Source of the DNA: Planctomycetota bacterium
GTDB lineage: Bacteria; Planctomycetota; Planctomycetia; Pirellulales; UBA1268
DNA length: 64,000 nt
Assembly (NCBI GenBank): GCA_029978905.1
Contig: JAPOIM010000011.1
Location: 1-64,000, forward strand
Direction: 5' to 3'
Part shown: positions 20,101 through 28,857 of the stretch, piece by piece
Layout: each line of letters begins with the position of its first letter
Position numbering within the stretch: the first letter of the stretch is position 1
The notes under the pieces: generated by a model
Database searches by the model: none
The model's input: the letters and a program-made list of their open reading frames with translations, nothing else
What the model was told of the DNA's origin: nothing
Program-made: the position numbers and the translations under genes

Positions 20101-20630
20101 AGCACCTCGATCTCTGGCGAGCGGAGGGCGGCGGCATACTGGCTCAGCCGCTGGGCCGCCTCTGCCTCGCCGAGCAAGGCCTCGCCAAGAAAGTTGAGAT
20201 TCATCCGCAGCCCTTGCTGGCGGCGTGCGGTGAGATGCGCATGCAGCAGGTCGGGCTCCGCGGGGAGCACAACGTTGGCGGTTTCATGCCGAAGATGCGA
20301 GGTGACCAGGGGCACCGTGACCGAAGGGAGCCAACTCCCGAAGGTCTGAAACCCGAGCAGCAGCGCCTGGTCGAGTGGGCTGAAGAAACGTGGGATCCCC
20401 TGCACATCGAGGATGTGGGTGAACTGATCCGCCGTCCTGGCAGCCGCGTGCGAGCGAAAGGACTGGTCGGTCAGTTCAACGAGCGTGGCCTTCTCGGCGG
20501 GGTTTCGCAGCATCCGGTCGAGTTCGGCCTGCTGCCGGCGTTCGCTCGGTGTCTGCAGCGTCACGGCTTCTCGCTGCAGTTCCGCAGCGAGGAGCACGGC
20601 GGCCTCGATCAACGACTGCGTGGCGTGCAT
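17106..20630 (-). CDS. putA: bifunctional proline dehydrogenase / L-glutamate gamma-semialdehyde dehydrogenase
   Basis: An 1174-residue PutA oxidising proline to glutamate in two steps. The N-terminal half is the FAD-dependent proline dehydrogenase barrel, with LLYLDMEEYRDL (~residue 230), RIVKGANMEMER (~305) and the substrate-binding RRLDENTGPENF (~420). The second half is the aldehyde dehydrogenase: VVPPWNFPIAIPCGG (~660), TGGTATALAML, ETGGKNATIV, the catalytic Cys in HAGQKCSAT (~800), and EFFGPLLAVM. No ribbon-helix-helix regulator domain is present, so this is a catalytic, non-autoregulating type. After the dehydrogenase a further ~170 residues remain, perhaps a degenerate dimerisation segment. 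An AAGG sits ~10 bases before the ATG. Confidence 0.94.
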   Translation of the reverse strand: MHATQSLIEAAVLLAAELQREAVTLQTPSERRQQAELDRMLRNPAEKATLVELTDQSFRSHAAARTADQFTHILDVQGIPRFFSPLDQALLLGFQTFGSWLPSVTVPLVTSHLRHETANVVLPAEPDLLHAHLTARRQQGLRMNLNFLGEALLGEAEAAQRLSQYAAALRSPEIEVLSVKISTIDSQIMPIARAHTLARLCDRLETLYREAGSATFTEVDGREVPKLLYLDMEEYRDLSLTAEAFMQTLERPGLSHVHAGIALQAYVPDSLTWLKRIADWATNRVTSGGAPVTVRIVKGANMEMERIDAALHGWPQAPFRTKRETDANYKRMLEFALAPAQLRSLRVGVASHNLFDVAYGLVLAAERGAGDRVQFEMLEGMANHQRRALLAHTQRLLLYAPACRKDDFLNAIGYLIRRLDENTGPENFLGHAFRLEVGSDDWKRLEQGFRDSFTIDIPHAPQRTQDRRTECFREPRVEQPWQEFANEPDTDWCLAHNAAWAAALVARDAHADANRVVPVVVAGREAGGSERRTCKNPSRPGSVLGTSAVASDREVDEAVACGVADPDGWRTQSVDARSEVLGRVAMHLRKARGDLLRVAMLEGGKLLTEADPEVSEAVDFVEFYRAAARTFFELPGVRVRGCGTVVVVPPWNFPIAIPCGGIAAALAAGNTVILKPASSAVLTAWEVCQCFWRAGVSQRTLQFLPCTGAGPGARLVAHPDVSAVILTGGTATALAMLAATPTLRLSAETGGKNATIVSAMSDRELAIKHVVHAAFSHAGQKCSATSLLLLEAEVYDDPGFERMLCDAVASLHVGPADQLHTRVAPLIHPPTGVLATGLSSLEPGERWAVKPQQRGDNPHLWSPGVKYGVQPGSQTHQTEFFGPLLAVMRYERLADAIAYVNATGYGLTSAIHSLDDREIAQWKQGIRAGNLYVNRGTTGAIVLRQPFGGWGKSAVGPGLKTGGPNYVAAFLDFEDAERPDDALLQAAIASYDAAWREEFAHEHDHVLLLGQDNLRRYVPFATICVRITPADRWYDIAARVVAARVTGARVLASFEPGCPAEWLQHLDAWTQSWATTLELAEQPDEAIAALVPQPDVRIRYAARDRVPSSIRNQAAACGTWIADVPVVAAGRVELLWYLREQSVSFDYHRYGNLGRRSNDVRRPLVEPSGSGDRE

Positions 20631-20836
20631 GGAGAGAGCCTTTTCGGAGTGCTTTCTCTATGATCGCACGGCTGCCGCTCGATGCCCCGGCACTCGCGCC
20701 GCGGGGGGCAAAATCGACAGGACACATGGTCGTGGGAGGACGCGGACACCACCGCTCGAAACCACCCCGATGCTGCTAGCCGTTCCCCCGCCCGGAACGC
20801 TACCTTTGGGCGGACAAGGCGGGAGGTTCGTGAGCG

Positions 20837-22414
20837 ATGGCTGGCGAGGATGTGAGCGGAGGAGACGACGAGGACGTGACGCGAAGCCGTCACGGGGATG
20901 AGGGGCACGAAACGTCAGGCTCGTTCGGGCTTGAGTCGCTCCTGGGCCACCTCGTTCCTGCTCCCGATCCGGTTCCTCCCGACTGGCTGCTGGGAGCCAC
21001 GATCGGTGGCACCGAAGTCGTGCGGTTGATTGCCACCGGCGGCATGGGGTGTGTCTACGAAGCGATTCAAGACCAGCCCAGGCGGAGTGTGGCCGTGAAG
21101 GTCATTCGCCCTGCCCTCCTGGGGCCGGCGACACCGGGGCTGCGATCGAAAGTGGTGGCACGCTTCCTGCAGGAAGCCCAGATCCTCTCCCAACTTCGGC
21201 ACCCAGGCATCACGCACGTCTACGCTGCCGGGACGGCTCCCGTCGATGGGGTCGAGTCGCCTATCTCGTGATGGAGTACATCCCAGAGGCTCGGCCGATC
21301 ACCGCCTATGCCCGCGAGCACGATCTTTCCCTGACGCCGCGGTTGCGGCTCTTCTTGCAGGTCTGCGAGGCGGTGGCGTATGCCCACGATCGCGGTGTGG
21401 TGCACCGCGACCTCAAGCCGAGCAATGTGCTTATTGATGACCTCGGTCGTCCCAAGTTGATTGACTTTGGGATCTCGCGGAGCATCCGCCCGGCGACGCT
21501 GGTGATGGAACCGCCGCGAGCGGGCGAGGCAGGTGAGGCAGCGGCAGTGCTGCTGCGTGTGTCGACTGGCCATGAGACCGACGGCGAGCGTCTGGTGGGC
21601 ACGCTGCCCTATCTCGCGCCGGAGCAACTTTCAGGGGGTGCCCAGGGTGGCGACGCAAGGAGCGACGTGTATGCCCTCGGGGTGATCCTCTATGAGTTGG
21701 TTACCGGCCGCCGCGTCGTTCTCAGACGTGGAGCACGGCGTGCCAGCGACCACAGCGCCTCGCATCACGCGGCGAGGCCTCGTGCTCGGTGGCGGTGGCA
21801 TCGCGGCGACGCTGGCCGCGGCGGTTGCAGTGCGTGGCCTGCCGGGGCACCGCGGATCGGGGCCCACGGTGGCCAAGCTGGACCCGCCGCCCGCGACGGA
21901 GTTTCGCTACGACGACATTCGCTCGGCATCTCCGTACTTAGTCGACGTCACCAACATGAAGGTCTACCGCGAGGAGTGGTGGGTCAAAATGGGCATGCCG
22001 GAGTTGACCTACTGGGGGCCGGAGCAGAACGACGTGGAGGGCACGCTGCTCTACCGTTTTCCTTTTGGCCGTCGTATGCCGCAGATCGCGCTCAGTGCAA
22101 CGTGCGCCTGCCACATTTTTGGTGAGGGCCAGGGAGGAGAAGGCCGTGGAGCCGCTGCGCTGGAGGTGTCTGCCGATGGGTTGGCCTGGACGACGCTCGC
22201 CGATGGCATTGAGCCGCGTCAGTGGGGAGTCTATATCGGCTTCGACGACAGTCTGCCGAGCCACCTGTTGGGGCATGCCGAACTCTGGCTGCGGGTGCGC
22301 TGTCTGACGCAAGACTGCCCCAACGACAGCTACTCCACGGCACAGTTCGGCAGGGCTGGTATCCACCAGGAGCCCGTCTTCGCGCTGACCGCCGAGGAGC
22401 CGCGACGCGTGTGA
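20837..22414 (+). pseudogene. Ser/Thr protein kinase gene with two frame breaks and a missing C-lobe end
   Basis: The first frame (from ATG 20837, GGGAGG upstream) encodes the kinase N-lobe: ATGGMGCVYEA and VAVKVIRP. It hits TGA at 21269. Kinase sequence resumes in another frame from the GGGG run at 21248-21251 (YLVMEYIPEA, HRDLKPSNVLID, DFGIS, APEQLSGG, DVYALGVILYELVTGR). One extra G there would join the frames. Near 21706-21718 the original frame takes over again with SFSDVEHG, a membrane helix (GLVLGGGGIAATLAAAVAV) and a ~190-residue extracellular domain ending at 22414. About 60-80 residues of the kinase C-lobe after the TGR motif are absent. This looks like a degrading planctomycete receptor-like kinase. 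A sequence error could explain the first break but not the missing C-lobe. Confidence 0.75.
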
Positions 22415-22567
22415 TGCCCGCTGCATGACCGCTGATGAAGCTCGCGAAGAGCCGTGGCCGGCCGCGAGAGCCGTTTCTTCCGGGGGCTGGCCGAGCACCG
22501 CGGCGGTTGAGTACCTTTTGGGCGGTCGGTGGTGAGTGAGGCCGACGCACTTCATGCGGAGGGGTGG

Positions 22568-23416
22568 ATGATGGCGACCCAAGCTGGTTCGCGAAGCATC
22601 TTGCGGCATTGGCACTGGGTTGCCGTGTTGGTGATCCTGCTCTTGGCGATGATCCCGGGAGCCGGGCTGTGGATCGCGGGTGTCTCCGCGTTTGTCGGAG
22701 TCGGGATGGCGTTGATCGGTGGGATCGCACCCTTCTTGCGGATCCTGTTCACCGATCCCGGCACGGTGGGGTTGATGCTCGTGTCTCGCAGCGCCCGCTT
22801 CGAGATGATGAACCAGCCCGACAGCCATCCCTACAAGCAACTTGTCCGCGGCGCGTTTGCGCCGACACGCGGTTTGTTTTGGCGGGGCGTGCTGTTGATT
22901 CTGACGTTCGTTCCTGCCGCCTTCCTGAACGTGAATGTGGGGCGACTCCTCCAGGGGCAAGGTGGCGCGGCACCGGCTCCCGTTGGCCCACCGGGAATCG
23001 TGGTCGACCAGATCCAGTTGCCCAACCGGGGGATGGCAGGACAGCCCCCTGGGGTACCAGGACCAGGCCAAGGTCCTGGCCAACAGCCGGGGCGACAGCC
23101 AGGTCCACCGCCGGGATTCCCGGGGCCTGGAGCACCCGGTCGCGGACAGCCCCCTGGCATGGCCAACGGGCCGACGTTGGTGGTCACCGTCGCGTACGCA
23201 GCCAGCAGCGTTGAGGGCTCACTGGTGGAGAAAGTGCAGGAGACACTCGGCGGGGTGGCGGGCGTGCAGGTCGACACGATCGTTGTCGACGAGCAGGCTC
23301 GGAAGATCACGTTCGAGGTCAAGGGACCACAAAACATGGCTTTCATCCTTCCAACCATCGGTCGCCTTGGCCTGCAAAACCTGCAGATGTCGGCGACAAA
23401 CAAGCCCGGGCAATGA
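22568..23416 (+). CDS. membrane protein with Pro/Gly-rich linker and small C-terminal domain
   Basis: A 282-residue protein I do not recognise. Three hydrophobic segments are visible: WVAVLVILLLAMIPGAGLW, a following AGVSAFVGVGMALIGG, and LFWRGVLLILTFVPAAFL. A Pro/Gly/Gln-rich linker (about residues 145-205, with repeats such as GQGPGQQPGRQPGPPPG) leads to a ~70-residue domain with a beta-alpha-beta-like pattern: LVVTVAYAASSVEG, LVEKVQETLGGV, DTIVVDEQARKITFEVKG. The pattern recalls heavy-metal-associated (ferredoxin-like) domains but has no CxxC. ATGs at 22568 and 22571 both follow GCGGAGGGG; a GTG at 22529 is less likely. Confidence 0.6.
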   Translation: MMATQAGSRSILRHWHWVAVLVILLLAMIPGAGLWIAGVSAFVGVGMALIGGIAPFLRILFTDPGTVGLMLVSRSARFEMMNQPDSHPYKQLVRGAFAPTRGLFWRGVLLILTFVPAAFLNVNVGRLLQGQGGAAPAPVGPPGIVVDQIQLPNRGMAGQPPGVPGPGQGPGQQPGRQPGPPPGFPGPGAPGRGQPPGMANGPTLVVTVAYAASSVEGSLVEKVQETLGGVAGVQVDTIVVDEQARKITFEVKGPQNMAFILPTIGRLGLQNLQMSATNKPGQ

Positions 23417-23623
23417 CCGCCCTCCGTGGCGGCTTCAGCTGCAGGGGAACGCGGTGGTGCCCTTCACGGCTGCGCGGGTAAGTCTGCGACGGCGGGCTGT
23501 GGGTGATCGTCTCCTCGCCGGTTTCCCTGTAGTCTGTGAGCAGGCTGATAAGGCGTTGGCGAGAGGGCGGTTCTCTTGCAACGTTGCGAGTTGGCACTGG
23601 TCTGTTTCATGGCTTGGAGCGTT

Positions 23624-24742
23624 ATGTCTGCATCATCGTCGATCTGTCGTTGGGGGATCTTGGGAACGGCCGGGATTTCGGCGAAGAACTGGCTGTCGAT
23701 CGCGAACGCGGAGAACGCCGAGCTGGTGGCCGTGGCCAGTCGTGATGCGGCCAAGGCGAGCAGTTTCATCGATGCCTGCCAGGCGAGTCGGCCCGTGGCC
23801 ACGCGGCCCGAGGCGCTCGGCTCCTACGACGAGCTCCTTGCACGAGACGACATCGACGCGGTCTACCTGCCGATTCCCACAGGGATTCGCACGGAGTGGG
23901 CGGTCAAGGCTGCGGAAGCAGGCAAGCACATCGTGATGGAGAAGCCCTGTGCTCCGAGCGTCGGGGAGCTGGAGCAGGTGATCGCCGCCTGTCAGAAGAG
24001 CGGCGTGCAGTTCATGGATGGCGTGATGTTTCGCCACAGCCGCCGGCTGGAAGCGATTCGCATGTTCCTCGGCGAGGATGAGGCGGGCATCGGGCCGATT
24101 CGGCGGATCGCGACGCAGTTTAGTTTCTGTGCGCCGGAGGAGTTTCGCACCGGCAACATCCGCATGAAGAGTGATCTGGAACCACTCGGAGCCCTCGGTG
24201 ACCTCGGCTGGTACACGATCTCGTTCTCGCTGTGGGCAATGTGGCCGCGGATGCCACATGCGGTCACGGGGCGGATGATCGTGTCTGATGCCGCGCCTGG
24301 CAGCGGCGCTCCTGTGCCGGTCGAGTTCTCAGGCGAACTCATCTGGCGCGGAGAGCAGGATGCGACGGCGAGCTTCTTCTGCTCGTTCCTGATTGAGCAT
24401 CAGCAGTGGGTACATGTCAGCGGTCCTCGCGGCAGCGTTCGGGTCGACGACTTCGTGCTCCCCTACATCGGCAATGAACTCTCCTTCACGGTCTCCAAGC
24501 CAAAGTTCGTTGTCGACGGCTGCGACTTCCGCATGGAGCGTCATGACCAGACCGTGACCCTTGAGGAATACGGCCACGGCCACGCCTCGGCCCAGGAAAC
24601 CAACCTCTTCCGCCACTTCTCGAAGCTCGTGCTCAGTGGCACTCGCGAGCCATACTGGCCCGAAGCAGCGCTCGCTGTGCAGCAGGTGATGATGGCCTGT
24701 GTGGCGTCGGCTGCCGATGGCGGCCGCGAGCGACTTCTCTAG
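23624..24742 (+). CDS. Gfo/Idh/MocA-family NAD(P)-dependent oxidoreductase
   Basis: A 372-residue oxidoreductase. The Rossmann N-terminus WGILGTAGISAKNWLSIA binds NAD(P). The family Lys is in the conserved HIVMEKPCA motif, with AVYLPIPTG before it. The C-terminal GFO/IDH domain includes EPLGALGDLGWYTISFS. Members oxidise or reduce sugars and related polyols; the substrate cannot be told. ATG 23624 has TTGGAG 4 bases upstream. The family is greatly expanded in planctomycetes. A hairpin 109 bases after the stop may terminate it. Confidence 0.88.
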   Translation: MSASSSICRWGILGTAGISAKNWLSIANAENAELVAVASRDAAKASSFIDACQASRPVATRPEALGSYDELLARDDIDAVYLPIPTGIRTEWAVKAAEAGKHIVMEKPCAPSVGELEQVIAACQKSGVQFMDGVMFRHSRRLEAIRMFLGEDEAGIGPIRRIATQFSFCAPEEFRTGNIRMKSDLEPLGALGDLGWYTISFSLWAMWPRMPHAVTGRMIVSDAAPGSGAPVPVEFSGELIWRGEQDATASFFCSFLIEHQQWVHVSGPRGSVRVDDFVLPYIGNELSFTVSKPKFVVDGCDFRMERHDQTVTLEEYGHGHASAQETNLFRHFSKLVLSGTREPYWPEAALAVQQVMMACVASAADGGRERLL

Positions 24743-24850
24743 GACGAATGGACGTTCGCTTGCGTGTGTTGCCCAAGGCCTGATGGCCTTGCCTGTGGCG
24801 TTCTCCGTGCCGTGGCAGTTGGGCGTCATAGTCAAAGCGATGTAGGCTGA

Positions 24851-24870
24851 CCGTGGCTACGGAGCCACGG
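24851..24870 (+). terminator. candidate hairpin terminator or leader hairpin
   Basis: A perfect 8-bp stem (CCGTGGCT / AGCCACGG) with a 4-base loop (ACGG), followed by TGGTTTTCGT. The stem is GC-rich and a short T run follows, as in an intrinsic terminator for the oxidoreductase gene ending at 24742. The T run is short and the hairpin lies only 47 bases before the next start at 24917, so it could instead be in that gene's leader. Confidence 0.4.
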
Positions 24871-24916
24871 TGGTTTTCGTCACCGAGCGGTTATGTGGGT
24901 TTCGGGGGGAGCGGCG

Positions 24917-27151
24917 ATGCGGGATTGGAACGCGTTGATTCGCCAAGCAGCGGTGCTGGTCACTGTGGTCGTGGCGGTGATGGGCGGCACGGTTTCCGCG
25001 GCAGCCGATCCTGAAGACGCCTCCGGGGCTGCGAATCTTCAGGTTGCGGCGACCGATGTGTTCCTCAGGCGGTGCATCGAGTGCCATGCCGGAGACGACG
25101 CCGAGGGGGGGCTGGATCTGACGACGGCGAAAGGGCTTGCGGTCGGTGGCGACAGTGGGCCGGTGCTGGCGGCCAGCGATGCGTCTGCAAGCCTGCTCTG
25201 GCAGCGCCTTGCTGCCGGCGAGATGCCGCCGGAGAAAAATGGCCATCCGCAGCGGCTGCCGGATGAAGAGGTGGCTGCGGTTGCGGCCTGGATCAACGTT
25301 GGAGCCCCCTGGCCAGAGGACCGCGTGCTCGATCTCCTGGAGCGAACCACCGACGCGCGGGCCGGTCGCGACTGGTGGAGCCTGCAACCACTGGCTGCGG
25401 CTGAGCCACCACCGGGCATCGCGCGAAACCCCATCGATCGATTCGTGGATGCAGCCCTTGCAGACGTTGGCCTCGCACCGGCTCCGGAGGCGGACCGACG
25501 CACGCTCCTGCGACGGCTCTCGATTGACCTGATCGGCCTACCTCCCTCCCCCGCCGAGATCGCGTCCTTTCTCCAAGACGACTCGCCCGATGCGTACGAG
25601 AAACAGGTGGACCGGCTGCTCGCGTCGCCCCACTTTGGTGAGCGTCAGGCGCGACGCTGGCTCGACCTGGTGAGGTTCGCAGAGACCAACGGCTACGAAC
25701 GCGACGCAGAAAAACCGGGTGCCTGGCGGTATCGCGACTGGGTTGTGGACGCGTTCAACCGCGACATGCCGTTCGACCGCTTCGTGACCTGCCAACTGGC
25801 CGGAGACGAAGTGCCTGATGCCGATCTGGCGAGCGTGACGGCCACCGGCTTCCTCCGTGTCGGCACGTGGGACGATGAGCCCAATGACGACCTTGAGTAT
25901 CGCTACGAACGGCTGGAAGACTTCGTGCACGTGACGAGCACGGCGTTTCTTGGGCTGACCTTTAAGTGCGCCCGCTGCCACGACCACAAGTTCGACGCGA
26001 TCCGGCAGGAAGACTATTACCGCATGGCGGCCGCGTTTTGGCCTGGGCCTGTCACGGCCCGCGACCGGGCGTTGATGGGGGGGCCGTCGGCTGACGAACT
26101 GGGGTACGACGTGCTGGGGTGGACCGACATCACGGCCTCGCCCGAGCCCCTCCACCTGCTCGCCAAAGGCGACCCGCATCGCCCTCTGGGTGAGGTCAGC
26201 CCCGGAACGTTTTCCTGCGTGCCGGCGAGCATGCGCACCTTCGAGGCGCCTCCCGAGGGCGCCAAGACCACCGGTCGCCGCCTGGCGATGGCCCGCTGGA
26301 TCACGGCGCCAGACAATCCCCTCACTCCGCGGGTGATCGTCAACCGGCTCTGGCAGCATCATTTCGGGGAAGGCCTCTGCGGCGACCCCGACAATCTTGG
26401 ATTCAATGGCCCGCCGCCCACGCACCCTGCCCTACTCGACTGGCTCGCCGCTGAGGTGATCGACGGGGGCTGGCACCTCAAGCGGCTGCACCGGCTGATG
26501 GTCACCAGCGAGGCCTACCGCCGCTCGTCGCTGCACCCCAACCCTGAGGCGGTGGCGGAGGCCGATCCCGACAACCGTCTCCTCGCGCATGCCAGGCGGC
26601 AGCGACTCGATGCCGAGAGCTTGCGGGATGCGATGCTTGCGGTCAGCGGCGAACTCGATCCACGGATCGGTGGGGAAAGTTTTCGGCAACCGATTTCGGA
26701 CGAAGCCCTTGAAGGGCTCTCGATGAAGAGTGGTGGTTACACGCCGTCGCCGCCTGAGGCGTGCTTGCGGAGAAGCCTCTACATGTTTTCCAAACGGGGC
26801 CTGATCGTGCCGATGATGACGACGTTTGACATGTGTGACACCACGATGCCAACCGGCAAACGCGATGTGTCGATCGTGCCGACCCAGGCGCTGACGCTGC
26901 TCAACAACGCCTGGGTGGCCCAGCGGGCTCAGGCGTTTGCAGCACGCGTGATGGGAGGCGGCGACGATGCGGCTCGACGCGTCGAACAGGCATGGCTGAT
27001 GGCGCTTGGGCGACGGCCGGGCGAGGCAGAGCGTGCAGCGGCGGCAGCGCATGTGGCGGCGGCTGAGGCCGATGGTGCCGCGGAGGCGGAGGCGTGGGCC
27101 TCGCTGTGCCTCGTGCTCTTCAACACCAATGAGTTTGTCTTTGTGGACTGA
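24917..27151 (+). CDS. DUF1549/DUF1553 protein with planctomycete cytochrome C domain
   Basis: A 744-residue secreted protein. An N-terminal signal (LIRQAAVLVTVVVAVMGG) precedes the PSCyt1 module with CIECHAGDD and the Met-containing segment GEMPPEKNG. DUF1549 follows (NPIDRFVDAALADVGL, RLSIDLIGLPPSP, FGERQARRWLDLVRFAE) with a second CxxCH (KCARCHDHKFD). DUF1553 closes it (RRLAMARWIT, NRLWQHHFGEGL, RRSLYMFSKR). Family function is not established; electron transfer or polysaccharide breakdown has been suggested from context. ATG 24917 has GGGGGAG about 6 bases upstream; 24893 is an alternative. It is the first gene of a pair with DUF1501. Confidence 0.88.
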   Translation: MRDWNALIRQAAVLVTVVVAVMGGTVSAAADPEDASGAANLQVAATDVFLRRCIECHAGDDAEGGLDLTTAKGLAVGGDSGPVLAASDASASLLWQRLAAGEMPPEKNGHPQRLPDEEVAAVAAWINVGAPWPEDRVLDLLERTTDARAGRDWWSLQPLAAAEPPPGIARNPIDRFVDAALADVGLAPAPEADRRTLLRRLSIDLIGLPPSPAEIASFLQDDSPDAYEKQVDRLLASPHFGERQARRWLDLVRFAETNGYERDAEKPGAWRYRDWVVDAFNRDMPFDRFVTCQLAGDEVPDADLASVTATGFLRVGTWDDEPNDDLEYRYERLEDFVHVTSTAFLGLTFKCARCHDHKFDAIRQEDYYRMAAAFWPGPVTARDRALMGGPSADELGYDVLGWTDITASPEPLHLLAKGDPHRPLGEVSPGTFSCVPASMRTFEAPPEGAKTTGRRLAMARWITAPDNPLTPRVIVNRLWQHHFGEGLCGDPDNLGFNGPPPTHPALLDWLAAEVIDGGWHLKRLHRLMVTSEAYRRSSLHPNPEAVAEADPDNRLLAHARRQRLDAESLRDAMLAVSGELDPRIGGESFRQPISDEALEGLSMKSGGYTPSPPEACLRRSLYMFSKRGLIVPMMTTFDMCDTTMPTGKRDVSIVPTQALTLLNNAWVAQRAQAFAARVMGGGDDAARRVEQAWLMALGRRPGEAERAAAAAHVAAAEADGAAEAEAWASLCLVLFNTNEFVFVD

Positions 27152-27218
27152 GGGCCGGCGGGGCAGCGGCGGAACGAGGCGGTCCATGGCGCACACGCGT
27201 GAAGCGAGGAAATCGGCT

Positions 27219-28667
27219 ATGCGGTATCCCTGCGGTCTCTCACGGCGCGAGGCGATCTGGGAGATGGGGGGCGGCTTCGCGGGCCTCGCGCTCGCGAGTC
27301 TCCTCGAGCGTGATGGCTTCTGGAATCAAGCGGGCGCCGGCGAGGTGCCTGCTGCTGCGAATCCCTTTGCTCCGCAGCCGCCTCACCTGCCGACGAAGGT
27401 GAAGAGTTGCATCTTCCTCTTGATGAACGGCGGGCCGAGCCAGGTCGACACGTTCGATCCCAAGCCTTCCCTGGAAAAATACGCAGGCCAGCCGCTGCCG
27501 CCCGACAAGGCGTTCATCAACTCAGGTGGCCGTCCCATGGGCCTCCTGACACCAAGTTGCCGGCCGTTTGAACGCTGCGGTGAGAGTGGCTTGCCGATCT
27601 CCGGATTCTTTCCTCACCTCAAGCGGCACGCCGACAAACTCGCCGTGATCCGCTCCTGCCACACCGATACCCATGCCCATGGCTCGGCGCTCGTGCAGAT
27701 GAACACGGGGAAGCCGATCATCGGCCGCCCGGCCCTCGGCAGTTGGGTGGTGTATGGGCTTGGCACCGAGAATCAGGACATGCCCGGCTATGTCGTGCTC
27801 CTCGACAAACGTGGTGGTCCGATCGGTGGCCAGCCCAACTGGTCGAGTGGGTTCATGCCGGCTGGCTATCAGGGCACCCTCTTTCGGCCGATCGGGAATC
27901 CGATTCTCGACCTCGCCGTTCCTGAGTCGTTGGGCCGCGAAGGACAGCGGCGACAGCTCGACCTCCTCGCCCGGCTCAACGATGAGCACCTGCGGTCGAG
28001 GCCGGGAGGGGAAGACCTTGCGGCGCGTGCGGCGAGTTACGAGCTCGCTTTCCGGATGCAGGCTGAGGCCCCCGAAGCGGTCGACCTCAACCAGGAGACT
28101 GCGGAAACGAAGGCGGCGTATGGCGTTGAGACCGAGCCGACGGCCGAGTTCGGGCGGAACTGCCTGATCGCACGTCGTCTGGTCGAACGCGGTGTTCGTT
28201 TTGTGCAGCTCTACTCTGGCGGTGGCCATCTGGAGGAAACCTGGGACGCGCACGAGAGCGTGGAAAAGAACCACGGCCGACACGCCGGGGAGACGGATCA
28301 GCCGATCGCGGCGCTGCTGACTGACCTCGAGCAGCGGGGGCTGCTGGAGTCGACGCTCGTGGTCTGGGGCGGTGAGTTTGGAAGGATGCCCTTTAGCGAG
28401 GGCACCGGTAAGCCGGGACGCAACCACAACCCCTATGGCTTCACGATGTGGATGGCGGGTGGTGGCGTGAAGGGAGGCACGGCATACGGTGCGACCGATG
28501 AGTTTGGCTTTGAGGCGGTGGAGAATCGTGTGCACGTGCACGACATCCACGCCACGATTCTGCACCTCATGGGCCTCGATCACACTCGGCTGACCTGGTT
28601 TCATCAAGGGCGAGACGAGCGGCTGACGGATGTGTACGGCAACGTGATCACCGAGATCCTCGCCTGA
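27219..28667 (+). CDS. DUF1501 family protein, Tat-type signal
   Basis: A 482-residue DUF1501 protein (sulfatase/alkaline-phosphatase-like fold). The N-terminus SRREAIWEMGGGFAGLALASLL is a Tat-like signal. Typical blocks: FLLMNGGPSQVDTFDPKP, AVIRSCHTDTHAHG, YSGGGH...WDAH, VVWGGEFGRMPFS and HDIHATILHLMGLDH. ATG 27219 with GAGGA 8 bases upstream is preferred; ATG 27186 would add 11 residues. The gene follows the DUF1549/DUF1553 gene by 67 bases, the standard planctomycete pair, and the two are presumed to act together at or outside the membrane. Confidence 0.88.
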   Translation: MRYPCGLSRREAIWEMGGGFAGLALASLLERDGFWNQAGAGEVPAAANPFAPQPPHLPTKVKSCIFLLMNGGPSQVDTFDPKPSLEKYAGQPLPPDKAFINSGGRPMGLLTPSCRPFERCGESGLPISGFFPHLKRHADKLAVIRSCHTDTHAHGSALVQMNTGKPIIGRPALGSWVVYGLGTENQDMPGYVVLLDKRGGPIGGQPNWSSGFMPAGYQGTLFRPIGNPILDLAVPESLGREGQRRQLDLLARLNDEHLRSRPGGEDLAARAASYELAFRMQAEAPEAVDLNQETAETKAAYGVETEPTAEFGRNCLIARRLVERGVRFVQLYSGGGHLEETWDAHESVEKNHGRHAGETDQPIAALLTDLEQRGLLESTLVVWGGEFGRMPFSEGTGKPGRNHNPYGFTMWMAGGGVKGGTAYGATDEFGFEAVENRVHVHDIHATILHLMGLDHTRLTWFHQGRDERLTDVYGNVITEILA

Positions 28668-28857
28668 CGCTGGATCGTGTGGCGGGGGTGTTGGTGGCAT
28701 CGGGCGGTGCGCGTTTTCCCTCCGCTCTTGCGGGAAGACTTGGAGAGCCCGCCTGCCTGTGAGAGACTGCGGGCTGGATTGGGGATGCCTCAGGTCGCAC
28801 ACGCTTCGTGTGTCGGGGCGAGCGGGAAGGCCACGTTTTGTGTGAGGAGAGAATCGG

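Noticed and set aside
22609-22624. TTGGCACTGGGTTGCC resembles a sigma54 -24/-12 promoter
   Set aside because: The spacing between the GG and GC elements is one base short and it lies inside a coding region.
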